Source of the DNA: Lota lota
Lineage: Eukaryota; Chordata; Actinopteri; Gadiformes; Lotidae
Reading direction: 5' to 3'
Assembly: GCA_026745465.1 (NCBI GenBank)
Contig: JACYXH010000091.1
Span: 1,796,501 to 1,860,500 of the forward strand
Length of the DNA stretch: 64,000 nucleotides
In this document: positions 11,618 through 24,666 of the stretch, one piece after another
Position numbering within the stretch: the first letter of the stretch is position 1
How the letters are laid out: each line of letters begins with the position of its first letter
Made by a program: the position numbers and the translations under genes
Notes under the pieces: model-generated
What the model was told of the DNA's origin: nothing
The model's database searches: none
Seen by the model: the letters and a program-made list of their open reading frames with translations, nothing else

Positions 11618-14138
11618 CATATTCTTACATTACATTCTTATGCTCCTATACTTCCAAAATGGAGGCGGTCATTGCGATGTGACATCACTTGGAAGCCCTG
11701 TTATCTGATAACCAAAAGCTGGGGGAGGACTCCCCACATGCTTAGTATTGATCGGTCTACACCATGATCGTGAACACAGCAACCTGCCACTTAAACTGCA
11801 AAAAACAACAACATGTTAACAGTAAATGAAAGACGTATTAGTACACACAATAATGAAATAAACTCAGAATGTCAAACTCCGCCCCGGGCAGAGCACCAGA
11901 GCACCCCTGAATGCTAGGGCTATTTCACAATTTACAGCAAAGAGGCTTATAAAAATGCCCCGTAATTTACAGTGACCAGTGCAATATTGCAAACAATAAA
12001 CTATCGCTTGCCACCATACTGAAAAGTAAAAGAATAAAACAATCATTCCAGAAGTTCAACCTGTCAAAGTTTGATTTCGGCTCGGACCACTGGGGGGAGG
12101 GACACTGACCCTGTTCACCCACCCCCAATGTCTGCTGATGAAATCCTCGTGACCGGTGTGCCTGACGGAAATCATATCGACTCGGGTTTATCTGTGGGAG
12201 GGAAGCTTCATGTTGACACCAGCATGTCCAGCGTTATTCCAATTCATACAATGTTGTAGATGGACCTGTGGTTGTGTCTTCTGATAAGCTGGATGCCCAT
12301 CAGCTGTATGTAGGCTACCCTCACTGGTCAGAGGCTATCCTGAATGGCAATCGATCGACGAGAAGTCATCAGACAGATGAAGCACAGAGGATATTCTTAT
12401 GTTAGTTAGCAGAATCCAGCAAGTGCCTCTGATGCCAAGTTAAAGAGAAATGACAAAGATACATTTCTATACCAGACGTTAACCTTACGGAAGAAAATGA
12501 GGCAATTAGGCTACTTGAGTCCCATTTGATCCCAAACAAATGTGGCGCCACTGGGCAGGACCATCTGCAGAGCAGTGTTGATGGGCGGCTTTTGGATCTC
12601 TGAGGACGGGCCAAAATATTCTACTGCAAATATTTGTCTCGTGGACTTTTTCTGCTCGCCTTTATAACAGCATATCTATATGCACGTTACAATTACGTGC
12701 ATATCAACATACTCCACTCATCACGCAAGAGAACTCCTGCGCTACAAGTTTAAGGCAACAGACAGCAACATTCACCACACTCACTGTAATCAGCAACGCT
12801 AACTACAGTCAGCTTTAGACTGGTGGTACTCATGTCCTAGTTGATGAGAGCGAACCCCAGACAAGCGGCCCGCAGTGGCAGCACGCATGGTGCCCATTGA
12901 ACATTGGAACTGAGCCAGCTTTCTGGAGTGGGGCACAGGTGTGTCAGAGGGTGGGCCAGGCCCCCTAATGCCCCCCCCATAGCACCAGGCCTACCACTGG
13001 GGCGGGTTATTTCTAAACATTCCCTGATATCCCTTGAAGACAACGCCCAGATAAGCTTGGTGGCATGACCGTTGCAGTGAAGGAAAAAAGTTAGCAGGAA
13101 TGAATTGATGCTTGCCACTGGACTGATGCGGGACAGAAAGGGCAAAAATCAACCGTTCTTCCCTGGTCGCCATCTCGGTAGGGTTAGTGTGAACACTGGG
13201 GAGGAGAGCCAAACAAGCCAAGTAAATTGGAAATTTGGAACTGCCTCTTAATCTGAAGTGTGGACGGATTCGAATAGGCCTCCCCGTAAACCCTGCAGAT
13301 ATAAAGAAAATGCAGTATGGGTAGGTGCAAGCATTGCGTTGAAGCTATTGCAATTTAATTTGTTAGATTGATGCACCTGCTGGCCGCGGCGATCGACTGT
13401 GGGCATTGGGGTGATGTTGATGTCAAGGCATCAACTCATTTATTCAACCATGTGCTCCGGGGATGAATGACTGTCTTGGGCAAAGGGTGCGATTGTGGCC
13501 AAATGCCCGCATTATACTATACTATATAACTGCTCATCCAAACAACTTCAAACTGGACACTTCAGTTCCTTGGGTCCTCAGCAATACACCGGCCATGTTT
13601 GAAGTCGATAGGATGAACGGTTGTCTAAGAAAATCGATATACATACATACAGAGACGCCTTCCATTTTAGTTCCCTCCTGATTGAACTTTGGCTATAGCT
13701 ACATGCAATGTTTACATATATATGTCATATATAAACATATTGTGGTAGTTATACTTGTATTATGTGCCCTAGTGACACTGGAAACACAAAAATACATGTC
13801 AGATGTAAACATTTTCCAAAGCTATCAATTGCCCCTATTGTAATTGTCCCTCTACGGTGAGGAAATGCTAACATACTTTATAAACTAGGGCCATTAGGCG
13901 CTAATGCTTTCTGAGCATGATGGAGCAGCTAATTTTAGCTTGGCTGCTAATGGCAGTCGAGGACAATTAACATGTCTATTACCACCATAAACTGTGAATA
14001 ACGCAGAACCGGGAACCCATTCATTCTCACGCAATCTAGTGACTGAGACAAAAGCTAAATAGCAGATGAGGATGCTGAAGTTGGCAGTGTTAAGAGTTGG
14101 CGTAGTGGGCTAACTCTAACGAAGAATGGCTGTCCTGA

Positions 14139-14325
14139 CACAACACACACACACACACACAGTTTGCGTATGTGTGTGTGTGTGGGTTTAGGGTTGTCCT
14201 GGTGTGTGTGACAACAGGTCGGCGCCATATCGCCTTCAGTCACACTCTCACACACACACACACACACACATGCACACTCTTGCACGCACACACATTCATG
14301 CACACAAACACACACACACACACCT
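14139..14325 (+). repeat. cluster of short CA/GT tracts
   Basis: CA at about 14143-14161, GT at 14171-14184, and CA at 14247-14271 and 14306-14323, separated by 10-60 bp. An inverted CA/GT pair could base-pair in RNA. The long plus-strand open frame beginning at 14172 is made of this cluster plus the antisense of the exon. Confidence 0.9.
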
Positions 14326-14516
14326 CAACAAACCCACCCCAAGTGAATAATGTACGTCCCTCCAGTCAGTTTGACCTGCACATCTTGCAGGCAACCCGAG
14401 ATGAACGCATTTTGTGTTGTTGTGCGTCTTCAGCTAAATGTGCACAAAAGGGAGCACACGCCGTGTTCTGCCGATGCCCTCTGTGCGCGGGCCATCCCAT
14501 ACGGACGCAGTGTTAC

Positions 14517-14715
14517 CTGCAGACTCCAGGAGGGGCGTGCGGCACAACAAAGCTCTTCTCCAGGTCGCGGAGCACGTCGTTGAGCATGCGCACGTGGGAC
14601 GGCTCCCGCTCCTTGGGGTCGTTGGCCGGCCTCATGGTTTCAGACTGGAGGAACGCGGCCCTGTCCCGCAGAGAGGAGGCCCAGGACAGCAGAGCAGGGG
14701 GCGGCGTGCTGACCG
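14517..14715 (-). CDS. naaladl2: naaladl2 penultimate coding exon (dimerisation domain)
   Basis: A 199-bp exon, entering in phase 1 and leaving in phase 2. The peptide includes LLSWASSLRDRAAFLQSETM followed by RPANDPKER, then VRMLNDVLRDLEKSFVVPHA and PPGVC. The MRPANDPKER and RMLND.L.D.EKSF blocks are near-identical to what I recall of vertebrate NAALADL2 and are the strongest single identification in the window. The donor is CAG|GTAACA. The acceptor is unusual. The AG at 14716-14717 is preceded, on the transcribed strand, by about 60 nt of TG/CG repeat instead of a pyrimidine tract. The reading frame is continuous upstream into that repeat, but the phase and length only fit the family if the exon starts at 14715. 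The exon is GC-rich compared with the flanking introns. Confidence 0.96.
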
Positions 14716-14718
14716 CTG

Positions 14719-14745
14719 CACGCACGCGCACGCACACGCACACGC

Positions 14746-14778
<33 letters not shown>
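14719..14778 (+). repeat. (CG/CA)n microsatellite abutting a splice acceptor
   Basis: CGCACGCGCACGCACACG-type repeat passing into pure CA. On the transcript it is UG/CG repeat ending two bases before the AG of the penultimate naaladl2 exon. Confidence 0.97.
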
Positions 14779-14779
<1 letters not shown>

Positions 14780-16445
14780 GAGCAAAGAAACGTCATCAAT
14801 TGTTACATTTAGATCAGCATACAACAAACCATGTGTTTATGGCACCGGACATTTTGTGCCAACTCTTGTGCCAGGATCTTGGGAAGACAAGAAGAAGAGA
14901 AGGTTATTTCTGGCTACTACATATGGCTGGCTCAGTTGTTAGATTGAGAAAGAGAGAGGGGGAGGGGTCATTTGTCTTATTCATCTCTTAACCTAACTCC
15001 ACACGCTATGTTGAGTCCTTCAACACTGTATCCACCTCCCTCCTCTTTTTCTCCTTCCCTCTTGCCCGACCTCATCTATTCCAACCTGGGACTGAAATCA
15101 CTACCTGTCTCCCCTTTCTTCTCACTTTTGACTCCAACTCTTTCCTTGTGTTCCTAAAGTTAATTAAAATGACCTCATCCTTTGTGTCTCACCTGCCCAC
15201 CTTCTCCTCTACTTGTCCTTTCTCCACTGCACATTATGAAAATAACATGTTTTATTTGGCTCATTCATGCAAGGCTGAATAAATTGACAAATAAATATAA
15301 ATGGCGACATAATCACTTAAATGCAGGTCAGTAAAAAAAAATGCTTTACCCAGCTTTTGAGTTGCAGTTTAGTTGATTGTCTTTGTTGACATTATGTAGT
15401 TATGCCATGCATGCTTGCATTATACATGCTGTGTTTTATGGGTTATCTAAATAGTAATGTGTAATATAACAGGTTCAAACCCCTGAGTTATTTGTAGACA
15501 TAGTGTGTCACCTGTAAAGCAGAATTTACACATTATTCACAGGACTGCTTTGTATAGGTTTTCCACAAAAAACATGCTGGAAAACATATACAATGTTCAC
15601 GCCCCAACCTAAAACTTTCTGACTTAAATACATGCATCCTTCACTTTCTGAAAGCATCATATTTGATTCATTTATTCACCATTACTTTTCTAAACGACAA
15701 AATCACAGCACATTCTCATTCATTTGGAAGTAGCAGGGTGATTTGCACAAAACCAAAGCACGCTCTCTCTCTCCCCTCATTGATTGGGACTATGAACACT
15801 TGATTGCATTTTGCCGGTGCCACAACTTCTGCAAAGTAGCTTGAGAAGCCAATGATGTTATTCCATCACGTCTAGCTTATAGTGAGAAGAATAGCGAGCA
15901 ATAGTGAGTAATTTGTATTCAACGTTTGACTTGATTTCAATACACATAAAGAAAATACATTCCATTGAACACAAACAAAGTATGTCTAAGTAAGTCATAA
16001 AAAGATTAAATGTCTGTTACAATGTGATACATTATAACTGCACAAATCATGCTCACACACACAGTTGTACTGTGCAATGATCATTTGGAATCTGACACAG
16101 GTTATGCTGGTTTAATACAGAAAGGTGTTTGCAGAACAAATAATTGTTGAATATGCGTCTCCCCTGGAGCCTTTACAACTTAATTCCCCTGCTCATCACC
16201 TATATTTAAATTCATGAGACCAACCATGCAAACCAAAGGCAAACATAAAAAATACAAACAAGTAGCTTGAGAATCCTGCAGCTCAGGGGTTTTGGATGAT
16301 GATTATCTGGAGTATGCTTTCTTTCATCCTGACTCATAATTCATTTTTAAAACATAGAAAAAAATATATATGGCAAAATGTGGCCCATATACAATCATCC
16401 TCATTTAGAATTGGGCTAGTATTTGTTAGTCAGTTCAAGATGCTT

Positions 16446-16449
<4 letters not shown>

Positions 16450-16505
<56 letters not shown>
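16450..16505 (+). repeat. (GT)n microsatellite
   Basis: About 28 units, pure. Confidence 0.98.
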
Positions 16506-16509
<4 letters not shown>

Positions 16510-17251
16510 AGCATGTGTATATAACAGTGGGGACATTAAGGTGACAGAGTGTGACATGGTGGGATGGGAAGTGTGTGAGTCATCAGAGACGGGAGAGCAG
16601 TGCGGAGAGAAAGAGAAGGAAAGTGGGTACAAAAATAGACAAAGAGAGCCGTTCTCTTCTACAAAGTTAAATGGCTGTGGCTCCTCTCAACCATCTGGGA
16701 CTCATGAAATATTGTTTGATTGTTGTAATCCATCACTGCTTTTGACACTTGGAAACGTATGTATGTGTGTGTCTGTGCTTGTGTGCACGCGTGTGAGTTT
16801 GTGTGTTTGCCTGTGCACGTTGGTGTGTGTGCACGTGCATGTGTGTGTGCGTGCACACGTGGCTGTGGGCGGTTGAAGACATGCTGGGTCTCTAAGTATA
16901 TATTTTCTCTCTGCCTGTGTCTGAGTGTGTGTGCCCCCTTGTGCATGTATTTGTGGGGTTTTGTTCATCATGGGGGCATTTGTCTGTGCTTATACATTCA
17001 AAGTGCTTCGATCAATTGTTCGTGGTCTATGAATTGTGAGTTTTTTTGTTGTCATAAATCAGTACCTGTACCTCACAACATACTATTATAATACAACTGT
17101 ACACTCTTTTTTACTTTTGCTCCTTTAAATCAGTGTAATCAGAGGTGGTCACATATTATTATGGGATGGTTGTAGATGAATGATTTAGAGGGTGGTCTTG
17201 CATTACTACACAAGCTGTGAGTTCAGCCTTCTACTAATGAACAGACAGACC

Positions 17252-17298
17252 TTGAACCAATCTCAAATACCACCCACATATATTTGAGATTGGTTCAA
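17252..17298. repeat. perfect 18-bp inverted repeat (hairpin)
   Basis: Left arm TTGAACCAATCTCAAATA (17252-17269), loop of 11 nt, right arm its exact reverse complement (17281-17298). Arms of this length do not occur by chance in 64 kb. The origin is not identified. Confidence 0.95.
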
Positions 17299-17384
17299 AT
17301 TCAACGGTTTTTTACTTGTCCTTGCTTGTGCAACTTATGCACTCATGATGGGGTGGTGATATCAGCTACCCTGCATTTAATTGA

Positions 17385-17424
17385 ATATATATATATATTA
17401 AAAAATTTTTTTATATATATATAT
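17385..17424. repeat. AT-rich near-palindrome
   Basis: (AT)7, then TAAAAAATTTTTTTA, then (AT)5-6. A cruciform-prone tract about 90 bp from the perfect hairpin. Confidence 0.85.
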
Positions 17425-17561
17425 CTACAGATACATAATGTATATATACTGCATAGCAGAATAGTTCAAAGCCTTTTTGACCAAGTCAGCATACTGAGTC
17501 AGAAAGGCTAGCCATGATGACATAAGCTTTAACAAGCACCATTGTCACTATACCCATTCCT

Positions 17562-17702
<141 letters not shown>

Positions 17703-20700
17703 CAACAAGTCTCATGATCTTAAACTTGCAGTAAGGCCCCACCGGACACGATTGATTACGCGAGGCAAGGCACCCAATTGCCTTTGTATTGGGTCGTGGT
17801 AACGTGTAGTGTAAAGGATCACGGGCCGCAATCCTCCCTAGAGGTTCGTAAACAGGGGGTCTGAAAAAAAGTTGAGGGAAATGGGGCGACAACGTTTAGT
17901 GAGCACTGGCAGACCTTGGTTGAATTTCATGTCCTGGTTTTAAGCACTTCGTTTTAAGTAGGACACCAACATTATAAGCTCCCCCAAGCAGCTAGCCGGC
18001 TGGAAATGCAAATAGAGCGATAATGTCAAAGTTTGTTCTTTTGAACTTAGAATAGTAGGGATTTTTTAGAAGCATGGATGGTATTGAGTATTTTGTTTCT
18101 TAAGGGGGAGATATAAGTAGCACAAAAATATTAATATATAAATAAAGTACAAGCCTGTACTATTAATACTGGAAGGTGTACTTACAGACAATCCTCTTTT
18201 TGATATTCTCAGCAATATTCAGTTCATTTCCAGAGTCGAGCAATAGGTCTATTTTTTGCTGCTCTTTGATTTCCTCATTGACGAACAAAGGCAGTCTTGC
18301 CACTTAGTGCGAGGGCTGGTTTAATGAAGAGTCTTGCCGGGTTCAGACTGAACCAAAGGCATGTTTTGAGTGAAAAATGCAAAGGATTGCGATTAGTTCT
18401 GCTTGTTCAATCTGGGTTCTCTTCATGACTGGATGTTTTGAATACTGCTGTGTTTGAAAATAATACATGAGAAAACACTGGGATAAGGAGGACACGCACA
18501 CACACAGACACGCATACACACACACACAAAAACGCACACAAAGACATGCACACACCCACCCACACACACACACACACACACGAGTGGAGGAGTGAATGGA
18601 GATATTATCATGTGGCTGTGCCCCAGGAAACTCATCCCATAAACCTAAACAGAAGTACATGGCTTCTAAAAACATACATCAGAGTGGGAGGAGCGTGTGC
18701 GGGGGGGGGGGGTCGAAAGTGAGACCACGTGCGACAGACAAAGTGACAAGCTGAAGGAGGAGGCAGGTGTGATAATCCTTCATCTTTCATTCTCACTTCA
18801 TCTCGCGCCAACTCTCTCCCTCGCTATGCTCTCACTTTCCCTTCTCACAGGTCATAATCATTAGTCTCAGCCGGCTGGGCGTCTAACCACTCCATCCAGA
18901 CCTTAATGCCTGGCGGGGGGTTGGGGTCTGGGGGGCTGCTTACATGCATAGACAGAGTATGGGGGAACGAAACACAACACAACGAGCGAGGCGCTAACGA
19001 CAACGCCGTGACGAGTGGCCACCCTGCGTTGAAAGAGGTACAAAGAGGTACAGTATGTACCTGTACCTATGTACCTGTATGGGAGGGAGGGCGTGTCAAG
19101 CTCTTTCCCTCTCTCTTTTTTTCTAACCTTGTTCGTTTGCTCACCCACACTCATACGTACATGCATGGGTTGGGTGCACACAAACTTGTGTGTGTGTGTG
19201 CAATACACAAAGTTGTGTGATGGCCATTTTGAGATTTCATTGTTAAGATGTCGTATGTTGTGTGTGTGTGTGTGTGTGTGTGTGCCACAGCTGATCTTTC
19301 AGCTCTGATGGTAAAGTGTATGGCCATGGCTTTACAGAAACACATACAGGCCAGCTATTTATTCGGTGGGATAAGTAAATGCATAAATAAATGAGGCTAA
19401 GAGACTATCCAGATACCATCACAATGCATCCCAGCCTTTCTAGTTCCCGGAAGAACATACATTTAACTGAATACGGTAAGTGAGTCACTATAGTCGACCG
19501 TTCATCTCGGGTCCAGCAGTCCTATTATGTTATAGCATTACTTCTGGGGGACAGACCCCGGGCCGGAAATCCAAACCTGCAACTTAGGTTAAACCTTGTT
19601 TCCTGTTTCATTGGGGAGATTTTCTACAGAAGAAAACTCAGTGGAGGAAGTTTTCAGAAGGGAATTTTAATAAGTGTATTTCTACAGTGGCCAGTCTACA
19701 CAATGTTGTTTTGAAACCTTTACAGACCATTTTTTTCCCAGTTTTCTACCGCTGGCTGAGTTTGTGTTCGCCAATTATGCACTTGCCTCCCTGCCTCCAT
19801 GATTACAGCAATTATGAAGCAAAAGCATGTGAAGCGCCACGTTCACCCAGATTTGAGCTTGTCTGCCATTAGACTTTAGATATGAATCTAAAGTATGATT
19901 GGTAAGACTAGTTGACCATATACTTGGGTATAGCCTCACTCCCCTCTACAGTAGAAAACAGCCAGCCCCATTCTATGACCTGGTAAAGGAGCTCCCTTTG
20001 AGTGGAAGGAAGCCATAGCATTAATAAACCACCTCCTTCACATTTCACTTGCATGCAGAGGGAGGCTGGACGCGTCACTTTGCATTCATCAGATATTCAC
20101 CGGCTTCCGCATGCTCTTTTAAAGGTCATATTAATATTCAGGAGAACATTGATGCATGGCTTGATTAAGGGGACTGAATAAGACTATTTTGGCTCACAAT
20201 GTGGAAAGAATCTCCCACCCGATGGAGAAACAGTGCAGGAAATGTGTGCGTCCTACTAGAAATGAAATGGGAGAAATGTACACATTTTCAAAACAATTGC
20301 ACAACGTTGTACTGATCAGTGGGATGTAGTTTCAAATATAATACACTTAAATTGCTTTCAAAGATTATAAAAAATACTACTAAACAATGAACAATACAAA
20401 ATACCTTTTACCTTTGGGCTTGTATGCAGTGGGAACACTGGTCAATGCAATTCTAACTCTAGCCAACACCTGACACGTGATCCTGTTTGCTGCGGTTTTG
20501 CTGTGGTTTGAAGCAGCATGGGATTGAAGACACAACTTGCACATGGGTATATGGTTGAGAGAGGGCTAAGGAGAGTGTACATACATGTGGAAGGACAGAG
20601 AGTGAAATAATGAGAATACACAGTCACAGAATACTTGACCACTAAGAGGTGATCGCTGACACAGGTCCCAGGTACAGGGTCAGCGAGCACCGCCTGACAA

Positions 20701-21751
20701 AGAGAAGGGTCAAGTGAAAGGGTCAAGCAAAAGCTAAACAACCTTTTTTTTTATTTTCTCTGTAGGGATCCTTTCCATTATGTTAGAATAGAATCAGACT
20801 ATTCAGTGACAAAAACATGCACTTTTAGAGGACCAACATTAACGGGTCGTTATTGCCAAAAAAACATTACATTGCAGCCCTTTTTCACGGATTATGGCTG
20901 CAGCATTGTTGCTCAATATTGGACACAATTTCAGCGAATGTTGACCGCATTATTCCCTCACACCAGAATCCAGAAGTTCTCCTTTGATCTCCTGCCAACT
21001 ATATGAAGACATCAGGAACACTTCAGACTACACAGACCTGCAAGGGCTTTAAAAAAAACAACCACTCCAGATAGAGGCAAAATGCCATTTCTGTTGGGGG
21101 GAAATACAGGATTGCACACTCACAGCAGCACGGTTTGTCTTCTGTGGTGATGAGCAGAGGGCATCCAAGGCAACACAAACACAATCATGTGTGGCAACGT
21201 TTTGGAATTGAACAGTGCCGTATACTGGCACGGTTGCCGGCGGCTACCAGCGTCCGGCGGTGCCTGTGTAGGTTGTTACATCAAAAGTAATGTCTGTCCT
21301 ACTGTAGTTGTACATGTCCCTTATTTTTTGTAGGGGTACATCGTCATTTTTTCTTTGTCTGATTTTTTAACTGCTTTGCCAATGTCAATGATTATTTTCC
21401 ACGCCAATAAAGAGAATATAAAGAACAGAGCAAGAGAGAGAGAGAAAGAGAGAGAGAGACAGAGACTGCTACAATGCTACAAATGGCATTGAGAAGCATA
21501 ATCTGGGGATGTTAATATGAGTGACACAACAACAACATCAGAGGCAGAGACAGAGGAAAGTGGAGGCGCAGCTGTGACGATCCTAGGTGGCCCAGGGGAG
21601 GGAAGAGTGATGGGGAGTCTGCTCCTCTCCAGGTGAATTTTACAAATGCAGGACCCAAGGTCACCATGGCTGGGAGTCATGAGGGGTGTGCATGGAGATC
21701 GATACCCTCAGCCAAACAAATGAATCTACCCTCAATCATTCTTATGAGTTT

Positions 21752-21785
<34 letters not shown>

Positions 21786-22519
21786 GCACGTGCATGGCGT
21801 AGCAAATTTCCTATTTATCTGATATGGTTGTATGAATGTCACAAGTGTGCGTGTGTTTTTGTGGAACGATGTTTGTCATGGGTTTTTTGAAGGTATTTTT
21901 ATGTGTCCTTGTTTGTGTGTATGTGGTTGTATGATATTGTGGTTCCTGTGCGTGCGTAACATTTCATTCGTTTATGTATGTATGTGTGTGCATGTGTGTG
22001 TCAGGGATTGATGATGCTGCCAGCTATGGCGATGAGTTATGCCACTGCATGAAGTTTAGGACAGCCGCAGTAGTGTGTGATTGTATGTGTATACACCAAG
22101 TGTATGCCACACACACACACACACACTGCAGTGCTCTGACCAGTGTCCAACAGAAAGTCTTGAATGACTGCAAAGGCTGAGCTGCATGTTTGTCAGGGTC
22201 AGACACAAGCATATACAAACACACACTCACACCTGAAACATATCAGCCCCTACTGTCATGACGATCAGTGAATACACCAATGTGGATACATTCAGCTTGA
22301 TGGTCCAATATCACTATCAACTTCATCCTCATAACTAAATTACGTTCATCACACGCTCAATTGCATGCGTACATCTGCCGGATACTGTTGCTTGAATAGC
22401 AACCAGTCAACCTTAGTCAAATCGTATTTTTTTTATTCAATTCAATATGACTTCACATTTCCAACACCTGCCCTCTTACATTATTCTCACTGTGTGCTCA
22501 TCTGTGTCCTTGGCCTCAC

Positions 22520-22613
22520 CTTTTAATTTGTTCTGTACGTCCAGAGCGATGTCCAACGGGTAGAATGGCAGGACAGGGTCGTTGACCAGCCGGAAAATGG
22601 CCTCTGCTGTCAT
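22520..22613 (-). CDS. naaladl2: naaladl2 internal exon (dimerisation domain)
   Basis: A 94-bp exon, entering in phase 0 and leaving in phase 1. The acceptor is very strong: a run of nine T followed by CTGTAG. The donor is AAG|GTGAGG. The peptide is MTAEAIFRLVNDPVLPFYPL followed by DIALDVQNKLK. The VNDPVLPFYPLDIAL stretch corresponds to GCPII LANSIVLPFDCRDYAV and to the NAALADL2 stretch IANEPVLPFNALDIALEVQ, so it lies in the TfR-type helical dimerisation domain. The leading ATG is simply an internal methionine and not a start codon. The last G pairs with the first two bases of the next exon to make an alanine codon, and the length matches the family exactly. Confidence 0.95.
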
Positions 22614-24068
22614 CTACAGAAAAAAAAAGGGTTAATGTTATTATTTTGGTTTTATTTATTTTTCTAACCACAACATACTCACACTAGGGCAACAAAGAGG
22701 ATGTAATCAAACCATAGGCTTTAAAAAATATATAGCCGTAGCATCCGTGACATCGCCCATCGCCCAGTTGCTTCTTAACACAACTGTTAAGAAGTCTTAG
22801 ATTTCACGTTACAGGCCCCCGCCATTACTTGAACGTTTTTTGCAACCGACAGAAATGATCCATAAATGGCACATTGAGGACAGGAATTGAATGGCTGCCT
22901 CACAGTTGTCTATGGCCAAAACTCTCAATCGAATCTCTCAAATACATAACCTTGAGATAAACTAGCCACTATGACCTTTCTTTTTGCAACCAACCACTGA
23001 GAGGTAGGCTGTTAGAGAAACGAGTTGCTTCTGCCAGGGCTTCAAAAACAGGCAATTCATGCCTGCCGCTTGAATCAAACGTGTGCTCTGCTTCCAAAGC
23101 AAGGTTTCAAAATTAAATGAAGAGCACTCAACTGTCCCTCCTACTGCAGGACTGGGGAACATCATGATGTGCCTCTCCTGGAAACTGCACCACGCAGCTG
23201 CCCACCTCTTTTCTACTCCAATTTAAAGCTTTATTTGTCACAGGCACAGTTACACATGCATAATGTGCAGTGAAATGAAGAGTGGCAAGCTATAATAGGT
23301 CCCTACTATAGTTATAATCATAGGTATTATAATACAGTTATGATCACATATAATAGCTGATATTACAGCTGTATGAAGCAGGTCCAGTATGCATGCACCG
23401 CATAATCCATTCGGTGGCATGCAATACTTTTATAGAATTGTATCCATATGGCTAGGTCTGTTGATGTGACAGTGGGCACTGGGAACGTTTTGTGCTTCCG
23501 TTTAGATTTTTCTAGGAACATTATGTGTATTTGTGTGTAAGGATCTCCACTGAATGCGTGATTGTTCTTCTCTTTTCTCAGGGGGTTATCCTCCAATATA
23601 AACATTCCACAGACACACAAGGTGGAATTATGGGTTTCCTTAGCAACCCCTATACCTCACAACACCGTTCCTCATCACTGCATTTGCTTCCAGTCTTTGT
23701 GATACATGTGGAACACCTTTTATGTCAACAAATGTATGTATTGCTCTTTCAGAATACTAACCATTTATTTCAAAGACTGATCATAGTTACGGGGATAAAT
23801 ACTAGTCTGGTTGCACTAGTGGACCACAGGCAAATAAGTGGTTTGAAACTGAGTAAGGGCTGGCTCAAGGGCAGTTCTCTGTATGATGACCAAAGTGGAG
23901 GGCACATAGAGTAAACGTGTGTTCAGTGTCCCGGGAGGTTGAGTGTATACATGGGCGGCCGGGTATATGATTAGGGGATGAGGAATTACATCTGACCTGC
24001 AGACACCTCATCTTTAGTGAGCCAACTACCACAATTACCTCACCCAATCCATAAACTGAGATTCCCCC

Positions 24069-24111
24069 CACACACACACAGACACAGACACAGACACAGA
24101 CACAGACACAA

Positions 24112-24154
<43 letters not shown>
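24069..24154 (+). repeat. compound (CA)n and (CAGACA)n array
   Basis: CA, then four CAGACA units, then CA again. Confidence 0.95.
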
Positions 24155-24158
<4 letters not shown>

Positions 24159-24666
24159 TTCACTCTTCCTTGCCTTGGCTCGTTCTCTCCCTCCACAGGT
24201 AATATGAGAGAGAGAGAGAGAGTGAGAGTGAGTGAGAGACAGAGCCATAGAGAGAGTAGGAGAAAGAGAGACTTCATGGGAGGGGAAGTGTTGCTTGTGA
24301 GTGGTGAGTGGCAGCGTGCCAGGGTCCTGTGTAATGAGGGTAGTGAGGTTAGGAAACAACTACGCCGCTCACGCTCCGCCATTGACCCGCTCCCTACTAG
24401 CACGCCATCACAGCTGAGTGGCGTGAAGGGACGTACGGATGGGAAACTAAAGGGGTGAGCCCCAAACACGCCGACGCATAGCTGAAACCGTGTCAGGAAT
24501 GGGATGGGGGGGGTGGGGGGGGGGGTTGGAGGAGGACTGTGGAGGAGGATGTAAAGGATAAGACAATGGGATGAAAGATAACGTGAAGTGATGCATGCAT
24601 CTGAGCAAAATGGTCAGAAGAAGTCACCAAAGGTCATTTGTTCTGCTCCTCTGTGTAACATTTTAT

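Noticed and set aside
14172..14942. 256-codon plus-strand open frame, the longest in the window
   Set aside because: It is CA-repeat plus the antisense of the naaladl2 exon at 14517-14715.
20040..20180. Possible conserved noncoding element
   Set aside because: Composition looks complex and unrepetitive, but conservation cannot be judged without other genomes.
22520..22613. Leading ATG of this exon as a gene start
   Set aside because: It follows a strong AG acceptor and the peptide continues the upstream exon in phase.
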